Source: Aphrophora alni (Eukaryota > Arthropoda > Insecta > Hemiptera > Aphrophoridae). Taken from it: a stretch of 64,000 nt of DNA. This document shows positions 27,741-39,865 of this stretch, piece by piece; the stretch's first letter is position 1; each line of letters begins with the position of its first letter. Both the position numbers and the translations under genes were made by a program. The stretch is from NCBI GenBank assembly GCA_963513935.1, contig OY740768.1:71396377-71460376 (forward strand), written 5' to 3'. Below the pieces are notes generated by a model. The model was not told the DNA's origin, made no database searches, and saw only the letters and a list, made by a program, of their open reading frames with translations.

Positions 27741-28440
27741 CTTGTACACTGCGCCTAAACTGGAGAGGTAACCACTTGTCCATCCCGAGGCACACTACTT
27801 CTCTATTCTACTTAAAATATAAATACATTACGTCAATACTCTTTCATCACAACTTCTTGAACTAAAGTTGTTGCATTTTTCCTTCATAATGTAGAAAAAT
27901 CTAGAACGTTGTAAAATTGTGTTATAATTACCAACGTTAACTGGGTTCAATCTTACAAAGAAAGCAACACAGTAATATCTGAACATCAAATAATATTAGT
28001 TCTATTACGTTATAATATGCAATCTATATGATGATTTGTGTGCCGGTATAGATAACGATGTCTTGTAGAATGAAGAATTCATACATATGATAATATTTTA
28101 ATTCTATATGAAATATATAACCTCCTATCTATTGGAGTCACGTGACAAAATCTACAACTTGCATGTCTTCTTCTTTACTATGAGGATTACACTGTTCCAT
28201 CTTTAAAATATTATTATTTATATCATCCCCTCCTCTAATAATTTGTCTTACCCTTTAGGTGTACTTATATATCGGATGGAAAGAATATATATCACTTCCT
28301 ATATATATATTTTTTATTTTTTTATTTTTCAATACTTCGATTTGGGACAAACGGAAGTGTATTTCTGATCCCTCCTAACTTGCCTTGTATGATGTCTTTT
28401 ATTCCCCCCCCCCCACATCTTCTATTAAAGTCGGTTTTTA
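27740..28440 (-). mobile_element. Right copy of the 0.7-kb inverted repeat pair
   Basis: Reverse-complement counterpart of 23960-24660, with the landmarks listed there in the same order on the minus strand. It ends outward in a homopolymer run of about 13 C (near 28403-28415). Its inner end carries a tRNA-like segment on the minus strand (27741-27797: GCCTC-GGATGGACAAGTGGTTA, then CTCTCC and GGCGCA), related to the one at 24604. The pair spans about 4.5 kb and may be terminal repeats of one element or two independent insertions. Confidence 0.75.
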
Positions 28441-31438
28441 AATGGGAAAATAGTAGTTTAATCTATGGTTAAACATTATTCTTCATATATGTTATTTCAA
28501 TGGCATAACTAAGTTTTTTCATATATGTTTTTTCTCTTTTGTTATTCATGGAACACTATCCAAATATGACATATTTTATAACTCCTAGAGTAAAATTTTG
28601 GCAATTTTTTTGGTTTTTAAAAAAAAAAATTCCTAGAGTCAAGTTTCTATTTAACTACTTCATATATGAAGTGACTCCCCCCTCCCCGATCTGGTGAAAT
28701 GTCTCATCACTTCTTCAACATCTTCTTATATGCAAGGAAACTATTTTATACTATTTTGTGAACATTATATGTAAACTACAAAAAATAATTTTGTTTTGGC
28801 TTATCATTTAAGCGTGTTTCTTCAACAAAACTGTTATATTTGTATATATATATATATATTTTTTTACATGTACAGTACAATTGTTTTCTACACTTATGTA
28901 CAATAATTACCTCCCAGTATAACCTATACGAGGAAGACTGTTCAGTATTTTGTAAGAATAGAAATGTTTTCTGAATGTATTTTATTACGTAATTGAAAAT
29001 AATAATAATTGTATAAAGTCCTTAAGTAATAGTTTTTAGAAGATGTTTAGTAGGCTTAATCTGAAAACTATATTCAACATCTGATTTATATGTAATAGTG
29101 TTCTAAATACCAATATCAAATTATTTTTAGTATTTTCAATATGAAACAGGGTGTAAACTTGTAGAAGTTATACTTGTATTATATAAACTTGAGTTTAAAT
29201 ATACTACTTTTCTAAACTATATTGTTATATCTGTTATACTTTATTAAAATACAATTTTAAGGCTAAGTTTAATGGAGGAATATAGTTTATATTTTTAATG
29301 TCGCCTTGTAACTCCGGCTATTTACGAAAAACTGTTAGGGTAAAATTTAATAGATTTTACTTATTTAAAAAACTTCAATATGCACATTTAATGTAATTAC
29401 CATTTTGTGACACATAATACCGCACAAAACGTAGATGTTCATTTCAATGGTGGAACGTGTTTTCAATTATCTACGTTTTTTTTTATCTACACCATTCAAT
29501 GTGATAACATTTGTAAAAATTATGTTACATCTTAAAAGCTAATGATTTACAAGCTGCTTTTGATTGTAATTGATTTGATTTGTTAAAGTTTGAAGCTGCT
29601 TTAATTTACAAATGAAAAACAAATACACAAATATAAATAGGTTATGCAGAATGACCTTTAAACAGCTCTTATAGCCTAATATAATTTATATTTAAAATTG
29701 ATAATATAAATGAAATTAATTAGCACTACAACACTAAATAAATTGTTCAAACGATAAATTCAAATTACGAGACATAAATGTCCTGACGGTTGAATACAAT
29801 GCTATAACTCAGAAGTACGGAGTAGTGCATATGTTTCTGACATTTACACATTACGCCACAATGAGGAGGAGTAAACAAACGGAGTGGCACAATCTAATGT
29901 ATAATTTGGACGCTAATCAAAGTGAAAATTTGGGTCTATCATATTTAAAAAGTGTTCTGTATAATACTTTCATTGTGCATTGTGTTACAGAGTTTATTCA
30001 TACGTTCGGAATGTCGTATGTTAACTTTACATATTTTCACAAAATTATAGCAAATGATCGATTTAACTATACCAAATAATATTGCTACTGTATAAGTTTC
30101 TCTGTATTAATATGTATTATTTAATTTGTTTTACAGTAAACACTACCAAACAACAATTATCCTTATGATTGTTTTATGATATTAAATTATAAATTTTACA
30201 CTTGTTTAAATTTTCAAAAACAACTTGTTAAGTTCTTACAATCTCAAATAAAATTTTACACATTTATTTTGTTGAATAAGTAGTTAAGATGAGAGCTATT
30301 TAATTATTTTTGTTACGTAATTGTATTGAAATGTTAGGCGGTTTGAATATCATTCTGTCGACAGTTATATCCTGAAAGTTAAGGAATAATTCGAAAGGCT
30401 AAGAATAATATTAATGTAGTTTTAATCATGCTAATGGTACTTGCCAATCGCTAGCTGAGAAGTATTTTCAGTAGATAAGATGTCGAACATGAAGGTAAAG
30501 GATGTATCGTTCCCCCAAAGTCCCAGTCCTTCAGGACACATAGTTGACGAAGTGGAGAATTTACACAAAACGTAAGCCGATGGAAATACATAGAAAACAG
30601 TAGTGGCCATTTTCAACTTATGCAAAATTCAAAAAACTGGGAGGGGGAGACATGGAGAGATGAGCATGTGGACAAACCAATTCACGTAGTAGTTCATTAA
30701 TTCTCCGATTACTTGGAAAGTGATGCAATCTCTTTGCCATTTGAACAATATTGAATCTTTACAGTATCTAATGTTAACAACACGTTTGAAATAAATATAA
30801 GAATTATTAAGGAATTTCCATTTATAAATACATAATGAGTAACAACTTACTGACTTAAAAATGGAATGTTTTATAGCTTCTTTTTAGAAATTGTATACTG
30901 ATATCTTGGGGTTGGAATCCATATAAAAGTGAAAACATTAAATATTTGAAAATACTTTGATATCTTGAAAATGTCGTGTCCTACAGTTTTCGAATAAATA
31001 TGCCGGACATATGGAACACTCTACAAACTTGACACTTTACAGTTATGTCACATACATATGTAGAAAAGGAACCTTGCGTTTTATTTTTTTATTGTCAATC
31101 CAAACAAAATGGCGGAATAAAAAAAATAATCATAATTATTCACCAATATGATTTTATTTCAGTAACAATTATAAATTGTTGATTTGCCGATAATATGAAA
31201 ATTGTTAAAACTCGTACAAAAAGTAACCTATTATCGTATTTTGACCTTTAATCAAATTGATGTCCATAATCAACGTCTGTGCATATATGTGTACAAATGC
31301 ATAGACTTTTTTCGTTGAATTTATTATAATGACATTGAACATGGGAGGAGGGAGAAACTGTGTCCTCTTGTTATATGTGTGTAGCTAGGCTTTGCTGATT
31401 CCAGTCTAGTGTCAGTATGGTTTGTGTGGATGTATTAA
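28441..31438. other. AT-rich non-coding stretch
   Basis: Open frames at 29825-30079 (plus) and 30431-30625 (minus) are the longest here. Neither shows a domain, codon preference or splice context that would support a gene. Otherwise nothing is seen. Confidence 0.45.
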
Positions 31439-31466
31439 CTGAGGATGATTACTTTTTAATTGAAAC
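31439..31466 (+). ncRNA. Hammerhead-like core, 5-bp stem II
   Basis: CTGAGGA (31439-31445) fits CUGANGA. It is followed by a spacer base, a GATTA / TAATT stem (one G-U closing pair) around a CTTTT loop, then GAAAC (31462-31466). An AATAAA lies about 28 bp further on. This is the same layout as the core at 17058-17084. Stem III and the cleavage site were not identifiable. Confidence 0.35.
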
Positions 31467-34400
31467 ATCTCCTTTTATTCGTACTCCACAAATAAATTAG
31501 TTTTGTGTATATCGTATTTTTATTCATTTGATGATTAGAGTTCCCACAAGTGTGTCTCATTACAGTTCATTTATTTTAATAAATCAGTTGTTTTTAACTA
31601 TGCTTACTTTGTTAATTTTTATATATTATATTCTTTGGATTTTTTTTGATATTTTTTTAAAGATTTACTTTATTTTTTACTCTGAGTTATTTTAGGAATA
31701 AACTATTTATGTGGTTAGATTACTTATAGACTTAATAAAATTATGTGATTCGAAATATTATATTATAAATTAGCTTCAACGAGTTACAAGATGTAATAGA
31801 TAATTTGTTTACAGGATAAAAGTTACTATTATTTTATAGAATTTGTTTTTTAAAGAAGTTTGTATGGAGTACAATAAACTTAAAAAAATTTTACGAACGT
31901 TTCCTACGAAATATGTACATAATAAATGATTACAGAAATTGAAGACAAATTTAATAATTAAAAAATCTCACAAAGTTCCTATTTTGCTTTGAAAAATACA
32001 TCAAACAACATGGTAACATTATAATCGATCTACAAGTTGAATATTTTAAGAAATAAAATACGAGATTTAAAATAAAATACCTTTCACATTAATAAATCCA
32101 ACAGTTTTTTTTCTTATGACCTTTTAAAGCTGTTAATGAAATGGGATTATAATATCGTGACACATAAATTTCAGTTGCTTAAATAGAATGTCAGAAATGA
32201 TTGCAGAAAATAACTTTGCAATTTTATCTAAGAAGGTTCTATAACCATATCTGCAGAGAGAAAGGATGTCTTTTTTAATGCTAGTAGTTAACAAATCCAC
32301 ATTTATTTTATCATGTGCATAAGAGTCAATAACTAAAACTACACACATACCTTGCAATTTAAGGTTATTTGATTATGTGGAACGATATGTATTATTTGCT
32401 ATCAAATTTTTAATGGCATTATTACTGTCGTTCGGAATCCATATCATTACAATTAATTAGTAGGTAGAAGTATGGTATTATCAATCACACCGATACTCTT
32501 TAGTTAGTATTCAATAACTTATTTACATATTTATTAAAACATAATTATGTTGTTGTTCACGTTATGATTCCTTATGATAAATTAAGCTATTATAGGTAAT
32601 AATAATAAAAAATAGTTATAGAGTCTGTTAGATCTTTGGACAATACAAGCCTTCATGATCTCAAAATTAATCGAGGTTAAAATCTCGAAAATTTCAGACT
32701 AGTTAAAGCAGAGTATTAATTGTTCATTTGCAAAGACATAAATTATTTTTAACATATTATGTATTCATTGCATTAGTATAGAACAAATTTACGTAACTCT
32801 ATGCTATAGATAGTTTAGAGTTTTTTTAAGGGATAATGTAAATATTTGTATACAATTTTTAAGTACGCTTCTAGCAATTCTATCGACTCATTTCCATACT
32901 ATAGAGCTGAGGTAGTAAATTAATCATCGATTTATTGATTCGACAATTTATACTTTGCCCTTATACTTTTTCAGTATCTGTATTAAAGAAGATTCCGTCT
33001 GTAGGAGATATTACCATTGTACAAGTCCTGACTTGTATTTTGCACATGAAAAAAATCAACAACATCTTTTGTGAACCTATTGGCTAATTATCTTTAATAA
33101 GCCTTGATAATGTACAACTATACAGTGTACTAATATTTTTACACGTGTAATTTCTTTACTATTTACTTTTTTTTTCCTTCAATTGAAATTAAATGACAAA
33201 ATCGGCATGGAATTATTTTTGTAGTAATATAATGTTCCAAATGTCCTATTTTATAGATGTAAAGTAAATTAATGACGTCATTATTATTTCTGTCATCTAA
33301 TTTATTTCATATTTGTTGGTTTCTATTTTAAGGTTCACAAACCAGATACTTTATTATCAAATATAATTGTATTACAGGTGCCAATATGCCTGCATTAGTA
33401 GAAATTCGTTATTAATTAAAAATGTATTCAAAAGTATGGAATACATACTAATGATAACTCCGAAAATGTCGGCAACAGCACTAATTTCAACAATATCAAC
33501 AATTGTATCTATTTTTTAAAGATTAACCGACAAAGTAAAAAGACTACACAATTTTCAGTGATTAAAGATCTACAAGGAATCGTCAGAGTTTTGTACATCA
33601 AATATCTTGTAGTTAAATTGTGATGTTGTTGATCTTAAGATTAACCGTCCTGTAAAAAAAATTATTACACTAAAATGTCAAAATTCTAGCTGTGAAGGTC
33701 AATGGGCGTTACTTAGAACATGAATAACTAATTATTACTTGTAATTTGTATGTCAATGAAAAATGGTACTGTGCTGAAAGTTACTCTTACATGGAACTGA
33801 TGGAATTAATGAAAGGTTTGAAAAATGTGGCACGATATCCTGTACGTGCATTGCAACAAGGTTAAGGTATTTTCATTAATAGATGAGAATGGTAGTATAT
33901 TGCTAATGCTATGTAGGGTAAGTGAATATGAGTTATATGAAATAATTAGTTTTATTACACCAAACTTCGGATCATGTAAAATCATATGACCACGTAGACA
34001 GAACCGTTACAACTGGTGTATCACACAAATCAGGATCAAGGGCGGTTTTGATAAATAATCTAAACTTTTGCAGACTTTTCAATGACCACCAGTATATTCT
34101 CTTCTAAGGGTTAGATCAACATGAAGTAGAAATTGGAATTTTCCAACATGGAACATGGATTGACTTTTTAAGAAGTTTAACGTCAACACTGAGAAGGTAA
34201 AAAAGGCTCGTCACTGTACGATTGCTATATTTTAAAAAGGGCCGTCACGTGTAACATACTTATTCTTTTTTAAATTTTGTCCAAGAAAGAAAAGTCAGTA
34301 GTTATTGACAATCAAACTATACCTACTAATTAGGTATTCATCATCTAAGTAAATTACTTGAACATATATAGCTAGGATGTTGATTGCATAGGTATAATTT

Positions 34401-34649
34401 AACAGGTCAATTAATCTTAAGGTCGACATACAGCACAGTATAAATACGAAATGTCTGATTTACAAATACTCTAACTACTCGTACAATGGGCATCTGCTAC
34501 ACAGACCTAAAGACTTATTAGTGCATTTACAAAAAACGTATAAATGTAACAAATCAAGTGCAAAATATAAAAAAATAGATGATACATTTACTAGCTCACT
34601 TCTGTTGATAGCTGTTATATTATAGGAAAATATCTCTATTCTACTTTAT
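31467..34649. other. AT-rich non-coding stretch
   Basis: No supportable gene, RNA or repeat. Confidence 0.5.
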
Positions 34650-35063
34650 TATCAATAATCATTCGAATTTGCCCCTAACGACAATCACTAGAAACTTTAA
34701 AATAAAACACAATTATCTGATTAATAGTTCTTTATTAATTATTTCCACTAAATGCACTGATGTACATTTCGATAACATGGTTATCATCATCGGAGGGTCT
34801 TGCTTATAAACTAAATCTAAACTTACATATCTACTAATGTAATGAGCGGTAGTAAATGAGCGCTACTAATTTAATTACTAGATAGGTAAGTTTAGATTTA
34901 GTTTATAAGCAAGACCCTCCGATGATGATAACCATGTTATCGAAATGTACATCAGGGCATTTAGTGGAAATATTTAATAAAGAACAATTAATCAGATAAT
35001 TGTGTTTTATTTTAAAGTTTCTAGTGATTGTGGTTAAGGGAAAATTCGAATCATTATTGTGAA
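34650..35063. repeat. Long hairpin: 180-bp inverted arms, 46-bp loop
   Basis: The left arm (about 34650-34833) and right arm (about 34879-35063) are near-identical inverted copies. For example TTATAAGCAAGACCCTCCGA on the right is exactly complementary to the left arm at 34790-34809. Differences are scattered single bases and one or two indels, so the arms are roughly 95 percent identical. Such a structure would fold into a long double-stranded RNA if transcribed. It could be a foldback transposon, a MITE pair or a hairpin-siRNA locus. An open frame across the right arm is not a gene. Confidence 0.85.
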
Positions 35064-36383
35064 TTTCAGCACAGTGCTCAACAAGATTGTACTTCATTAT
35101 CCCTTAACAAAACTGTAAAGTAACATATGAGAAATAAGATTCAGTAAAATAATTTATAATACTGATTTAAACAATATTCAATACTGATTTAACGAAATCC
35201 ATTTATCTGATAAATGAAATTAGGGCGATAATGAATTTCAGATTAAAATACTATCAACAGTAAATATCACATTCCGCGAGTCATAACAGTGGACCAAGAC
35301 AACTAAAATAACTATACCAGTATTTAATGTTTATTCAAGACGAAGTCAGTATCATTGCGTAATAGTTAGAATAAATAACTTGACACTCAAAATTTTATGA
35401 AAAATTCACAAATACTACAAATAATATTTAATTATTTGCATAGTCCGGAAAAATCATTTTTTGGTAATTTGCGTAAATCAACATATGAACACCATTAAGT
35501 AAATGTGTTTCATAAAGAAATAGTAAGAAAATTAATTATAATTCGTGTAATATTTATCCTTTTTCTAGAAACAAGTGGAATTATATTGCTCGTTTAAATT
35601 AATCCTAGTCTCTCTATAATAATCGTTTTATAGATTGTAGAAAATAAAGTACTAGAATTTTTAAACATTTATCTTTAGATTTAATAAGTATTTTGGATTA
35701 GAGTTAGATGTTTTTATTTTTCTCATGTATGATGTAAAAGCAAAACGTTCATCATTTATTAGTTATTCTTTAATTTCTAGTAATTTTATTGACATAACAG
35801 TTAATTTTTAGTATTTGTATTTCCCCAAATAAACATGTTGTATTAAATTTTTAAATCATCAAAATATCCTTTTCTTAAAGTATTAGTTAGCTTTTTCCAC
35901 ACATTTGGATAATGTAACAGAGTAAAATGGAGCATTTTGTGTTATTAAAGAACAATCTTTGGAGTTCTGTGGGTGCAAAAGCACACTTGGTTGCACCTTG
36001 TTTCCTCTCGAAATTTATATCTGAATCTTATATACAATCATTCTAAACTAACCTAAGCCGCTTTAATAATTTTGTCAGTTCTTTTAAAAGAGTTTCACTT
36101 TTAGATCTGCAAGTTATATTTGCTAAATAATAGGAACTGAATTTCTATAATAATTTTTGTTTATTAAAATTCTAAGTCCTATTTTATCATTTGTTTTACT
36201 CCACTAGTAGTTGCATTAGAATCTAATAATTATGGAATTTGTATTCCAACTAAAATTTTCTAGCTTAATTTTTATTAGAAAATCTAGAAAATTCAACAAA
36301 ATCGAGTTACACAGAACACCTAATTCATAAAATCATATATACTCAAATGGCCATATTACTATGAATATACTACATTTGTGCAG
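35064..36383. other. AT-rich non-coding stretch
   Basis: No supportable feature. Confidence 0.5.
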
Positions 36384-36464
36384 AAAAGGACGAATAATGA
36401 ATTCCTTAGAGGAGTACGAAATGTACGAAGTTCACCAAATCCAGAAAACTCACTTGTAGAATGA
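36384..36464 (+). CDS. Candidate 3'-terminal exon, unknown protein
   Basis: A splice-acceptor-like ATTTGTGCAG (ending 36383) precedes a 26-codon frame that is Arg/Asn/Ser-rich (NEFLRGVRNVRSSPNPENS) and ends at TGA 36462-36464. A canonical AATAAA lies at 36508-36513, 44 bp beyond the stop. This is the right order for a last exon, but no upstream exon was found and the frame is short. Confidence 0.2.
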   Translation, partial: KRTNNEFLRGVRNVRSSPNPENSLVE

Positions 36465-37126
36465 CCAACTACATTTCCCAACTAATATATTATACGATAC
36501 TCTAATCAATAAACCAAAAATGAATAATCAGATCAATGATAACTGAAAACAGTATAGTAACCTACAAACAACTTCTGTACCGCTCCAATCACTTTGACGT
36601 GCACTTTACGTTGCCGTAATTGTTTCATGCCATGTGTTCGTGTTTATGTTTTTTTTTTTAAATGACTTCCAGTCGGAGTGAACAGCATTGTTTTTGATTC
36701 CCATATTTTGTTCTGTCTTTACATTTAGACATAATTGATGGTGGATAATGCTTGTAACTGGTATTAAGAATAACAAGTAAGTAATTAAGAGTAAAATAAT
36801 AACAGGTTTAATTTACGTAAAAATACACTTAAAACATATTTTGTCTTCTATAACTGTTTTCATTATATCTCGAAAGTTCATAATTATATTGTAAAACCTT
36901 TTTAACTAGCCTCAGTAAAATCGTTTTTGGTTAAATCATTTTAAATTCCTAATATCTCCGTAATCATGATATTTGTCAGTAGCAGAGATTTCATTTTATA
37001 CCTCCATTTAATAAAGAATGTATTTACGACGGAAGTTAAAGGTACTAGTTGAAAATAAATTATAAGAAGTAAAAAGAAAATATGTTAAAACTTGTAAAAA
37101 TCGGGATTAAAAAGTATAAAATTTAC

Positions 37127-37279
37127 CTGAAATTGCGTAGTGGAATACTTGTTTCTATTTTTTAAACCCAAAAAACCATTTCTGTTATCATCACCTTCAC
37201 ATGCTAGCACGTGATACTCCACATTGCCTGTAACAACTATAACTAAAACTAAAAAAAAATCATAACATTTTATCAACAT
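37127..37279 (-). CDS. Candidate exon of a secreted or spliced protein
   Basis: From ATG at 37279 the frame encodes a short basic start, a hydrophobic run (FFLVLVIVV) and then HVLACEGDDNRNGFLGLKN. It ends exactly at a consensus donor, CAG/GTAAAT, at 37127/37126. This would suit a first coding exon with a signal peptide cleaved near Ala26. Alternatively the hydrophobic codons are a polypyrimidine tract. A good acceptor, GTTGTTACAG, ends at 37228, which would leave an internal exon of 101 bp (37127-37227). No partner exon was identified in either reading. Confidence 0.35.
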
Positions 37280-37464
37280 TAAAACTAAAAACTATCAAAA
37301 AATTTATTAAACATTAACATAACCAGTTCCAAAGATATAAAGAACCATCTAACAATTTAACAAAGGTAAACTATGATACAAAACATGTTGTAACAACAAC
37401 AAATAATAATAATCTAGCTGGGCTGTAAACGAGCCCTTCAATAACGAATTTAGATATTTTAAAT

Positions 37465-37692
37465 TTAACCAATAACATTATGGCAACGCAAAAAGGACCA
37501 TACTCGATCATGTATATCAGCACCGTCCTCCATTATTGACCGAATTGAATTGGATAAGTTCAATGTCTTATGCACAGCTTTTAATAAAACACACTCAAGA
37601 CGTGCCGAACTGTTAGAACACATCGACCTTAGGAGCATTGTGGTGGAAATTCGTATTTCATAAGAAATCCACGAGAAATCATGGAATGACAA
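37465..37692 (-). pseudogene. Less AT-rich open patch, unrecognised
   Basis: A 75-codon minus-strand frame (motifs ARLECVLLKAVHKTLNL and SIMEDGADIHDRVW) in a locally GC-richer segment, directly followed by the CCTAA run at 37714. Possibly part of a decayed mobile element. No family is recognised. Confidence 0.25.
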
Positions 37693-37713
37693 CGCGAAGA
37701 CGGGCTACCACAA

Positions 37714-37728
37714 CCTAACCTAACCTAA
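37714..37728. repeat. Interstitial telomere-like CCTAA x3
   Basis: Three consecutive CCTAA units, the complement of the arthropod TTAGG telomere repeat. Such short runs are common interstitially, and this one is weak support for an arthropod source. Confidence 0.6.
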
Positions 37729-38096
37729 AGATAACTGACACAAATGGATATTATCCACGGACGGAGAGAATCTTTAATTTCTCTCAGCTTATTGGACTGC
37801 ATATGTAATGATTATTTAACCCATTGACAAAGTAAAACTAATGTAACAAAATTATTATATAGTCAGATGCCTTTACACGTTGCGTGATTGGCAACTGACT
37901 TGTACCTTAATTTCGTCAGATTCTGCGTTTCCAGTAATCCCGCAATGGACAGATAACCAGAAAATTGATATTTCGACGTCCCGTAGATGAAGTATATATA
38001 GAAAAACAGAATATCTTCAACCAAGTACAACACATAACCTCACTCTCGAAGAAGTCTAGGCTAGAGTGATGTTTGTCGCTTAATTGTATTAACTGA

Positions 38097-38231
38097 TTGT
38101 TTAAATTAAACACCCTCTATATAAATTCCTACCTGGCCGAGGAGACTCTGCGCTACAGAAAGAACAACCCAGACCACATGAAGTCAAGACTGGATAATTT
38201 TCTGGTCTGTTCTGGACGAACACTTCATTGA
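38097..38231 (+). pseudogene. Coding-like patch with GC-biased third positions
   Basis: A 44-codon plus-strand frame between TGA (38094-38096) and TGA (38229-38231). Its central part (LAEETLRYRKNNPDHMKSRL) uses mostly G or C at third positions (CTG GCC GAG GAG), in strong contrast to the AT-rich surroundings. It may be a conserved exon or a fragment of a more GC-rich mobile element. On the opposite strand the same patch ends in a strong donor, GGCCAG/GTAGGA, so strand is not certain. Family unrecognised. Confidence 0.3.
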
Positions 38232-38859
38232 GTCTACAGCTCGAACTCACTGGAATCCTGTCATTTTAGTTAGACAAACTTCCAGTAATGGTATTACTTT
38301 TAACTTTAGCGACTAGCTCTAAATTTAATTTACGCTTTAAAGTTTTAATCTCTGGAACGTAGGATCTTCTACAGAAACTACAAGCAAGAAACAGTAAGTA
38401 CTTAGATTTTTAAATGTTACTTTATTTAGAAAATATATTGTTGAATTTTTATGATATTTAATTTAAGATTGATTTTAAGAATTTATGTGATTAATATAAA
38501 GAAAAAGTTACTGTCTCTGCTATTTATTTATTAATCAATTTAAACTCCGCCAGTATGATTTAAAATAATTCAATGAATATTTTAATGATTATCTAAATAA
38601 CTTACAACCAACAGAACAAAAACTACATCTCCTGAAAAAGAAACCACATATACTGAAATTCAAATCATAATTTTGATTCAAATCACACTTGATACAACAA
38701 ACAAATTTTAAAACTTACTAAACTAAACACAGAACAGAGCAGTATTTAAATTTAAGCAAAAATAGTAATTTTAAAGTATAAAAATTATGGAAAATTGATT
38801 AATTTAAAATTTACAAAATACCTCCCAACTCAGAAATTTTAATGATTTTCTTTTTGTTT

Positions 38860-39054
38860 TTATTCCGAATTGTGGTTTTCAGCATATCTGTAATAAGACG
38901 GAATATCTGGACGTAATGTTGAGAGATGAGTCCTGGTGGATGATACTGCAATCCCTGGAGTTTTCGATTTAGCATGTTCTTCTCCAGCCAAACGTCTATC
39001 TTCTCATAGGGTTTTTCTTTCGGCAGGCTTGTACTCCGTTTTCGGTTCGTGAAA
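38860..39054 (-). pseudogene. Conserved-looking protein fragment broken by TGA
   Basis: Minus-strand frame of 65 codons: 16 codons (HEPKTEYKPAERKTL), then TGA at 39004-39006, then 47 codons to TAA at 38860-38862. The second part is strikingly protein-like: EDRRLAGEEHAKSKTPGIAV, followed by RTHLSTLRPDIPSYYRYAE. The TGA falls where a TGG (Trp) codon would be one base away, so a nonsense mutation in a gene copy is the simplest reading. The C-terminal Pro-Ser-Tyr-Tyr-Arg-Tyr-like end suggests a structural protein. I have a weak, unverified impression of an insect thick-filament protein of the myofilin kind. An A-rich downstream flank and lack of visible introns could mean a retrocopy. Confidence 0.4.
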
Positions 39055-39179
39055 TTAAAATTTTTTTAATTTTTTAATATCTTTAGTTGATTGATGGGAC
39101 TACGATTATCAGAACGAACTTATTATGTCCTTCTTATTATGATTTTTAACTAAAATTATTATTATTTTTTAATTATTTT

Positions 39180-39300
39180 CCGGCACTTTTCCGGTTCTCG
39201 GTGACCTGCGATTCCGCTTTGACTCATGACTTCTTATATTTTTACCCTGTAAAACTCTTTCTAATTTCTATGCTGGTTTTCAAGATATTGCAAGAAAATG
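39180..39300 (-). pseudogene. Second short coding-like patch, possibly related
   Basis: A minus-strand ATG frame reads MSQSGIAGHREPEKCRK and then stops. Its bases around HREPEK resemble those around HEPKTE at 39040-39054, which suggests a partial duplication of the neighbouring fragment. Very short and uncertain. Confidence 0.2.
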
Positions 39301-39745
39301 AGAGCCCTGACAGATAGTGTCACAGCTTACCACTCTTTCAAATTTTTAAAACGAACTTTTTATATATATTTTTTTCAAGAATCTGAGATTTATTATTTAT
39401 TAACATGTTTTCCCTTGCCGTACCATATTCTAGTACGAAAAATTCCTCTTTTTTTTACTTTCTTCTTTAAGTCCTATAATTATTCTTTTTTCTACCTGTT
39501 CTCTGCAGTTTTGAGTGTTATTAATTTATTTTTATCCTTTTGCATATTTGTTTAGATTTATTTACTTTATTTTATTTGTATTTACATAATAATCCTTATT
39601 AATGTATTATTAGCCATTTGGGCTTTAATGCATGGCCCTCCTTTTTTGTTCGACCTGAAGTCGCTGTGCACGAACACTGCCATTTTTACATCCTTGTACT
39701 ATTCGCCTATTGTCTTTCATAAAACTCCCCTATCTTCTTCCAGGA

Positions 39746-39865
39746 TTATGGAATATTCTCCACAAGACGTTCTTCGCCTTGGTACATCTTTGAGATTTCG
39801 ATTCTTCGCCGTGGGATTTCCCGTTCTGGAAAAAATCGATTTTTCCTCAAATCGTATTGATTCAT
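39746..39865 (-). pseudogene. Arg/Glu-rich open patch upstream of the broken fragment
   Basis: From ATG 39865 a 39-codon minus-strand frame (RFFPEREIPRRRIEISKMYQ, then GEERLVENIP) ends at TAA 39746-39748. Coding-like sequence continues beyond the stop in another frame. It is on the same strand and upstream of 38860-39054, and could be the 5' part of the same dead gene copy. Confidence 0.25.

Noticed and set aside
29825..30079. 84-codon plus-strand frame
   Set aside because: Composition matches AT-rich background; no signal, domain or splice context.
30431..30625. 64-codon minus-strand frame
   Set aside because: Somewhat protein-like but no recognisable motif, and neighbouring bases give no splice or start context; left as unproven.
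34903..35097. 64-codon frame on the right arm of the long hairpin
   Set aside because: Lies entirely within the inverted repeat; the left arm does not preserve it independently.
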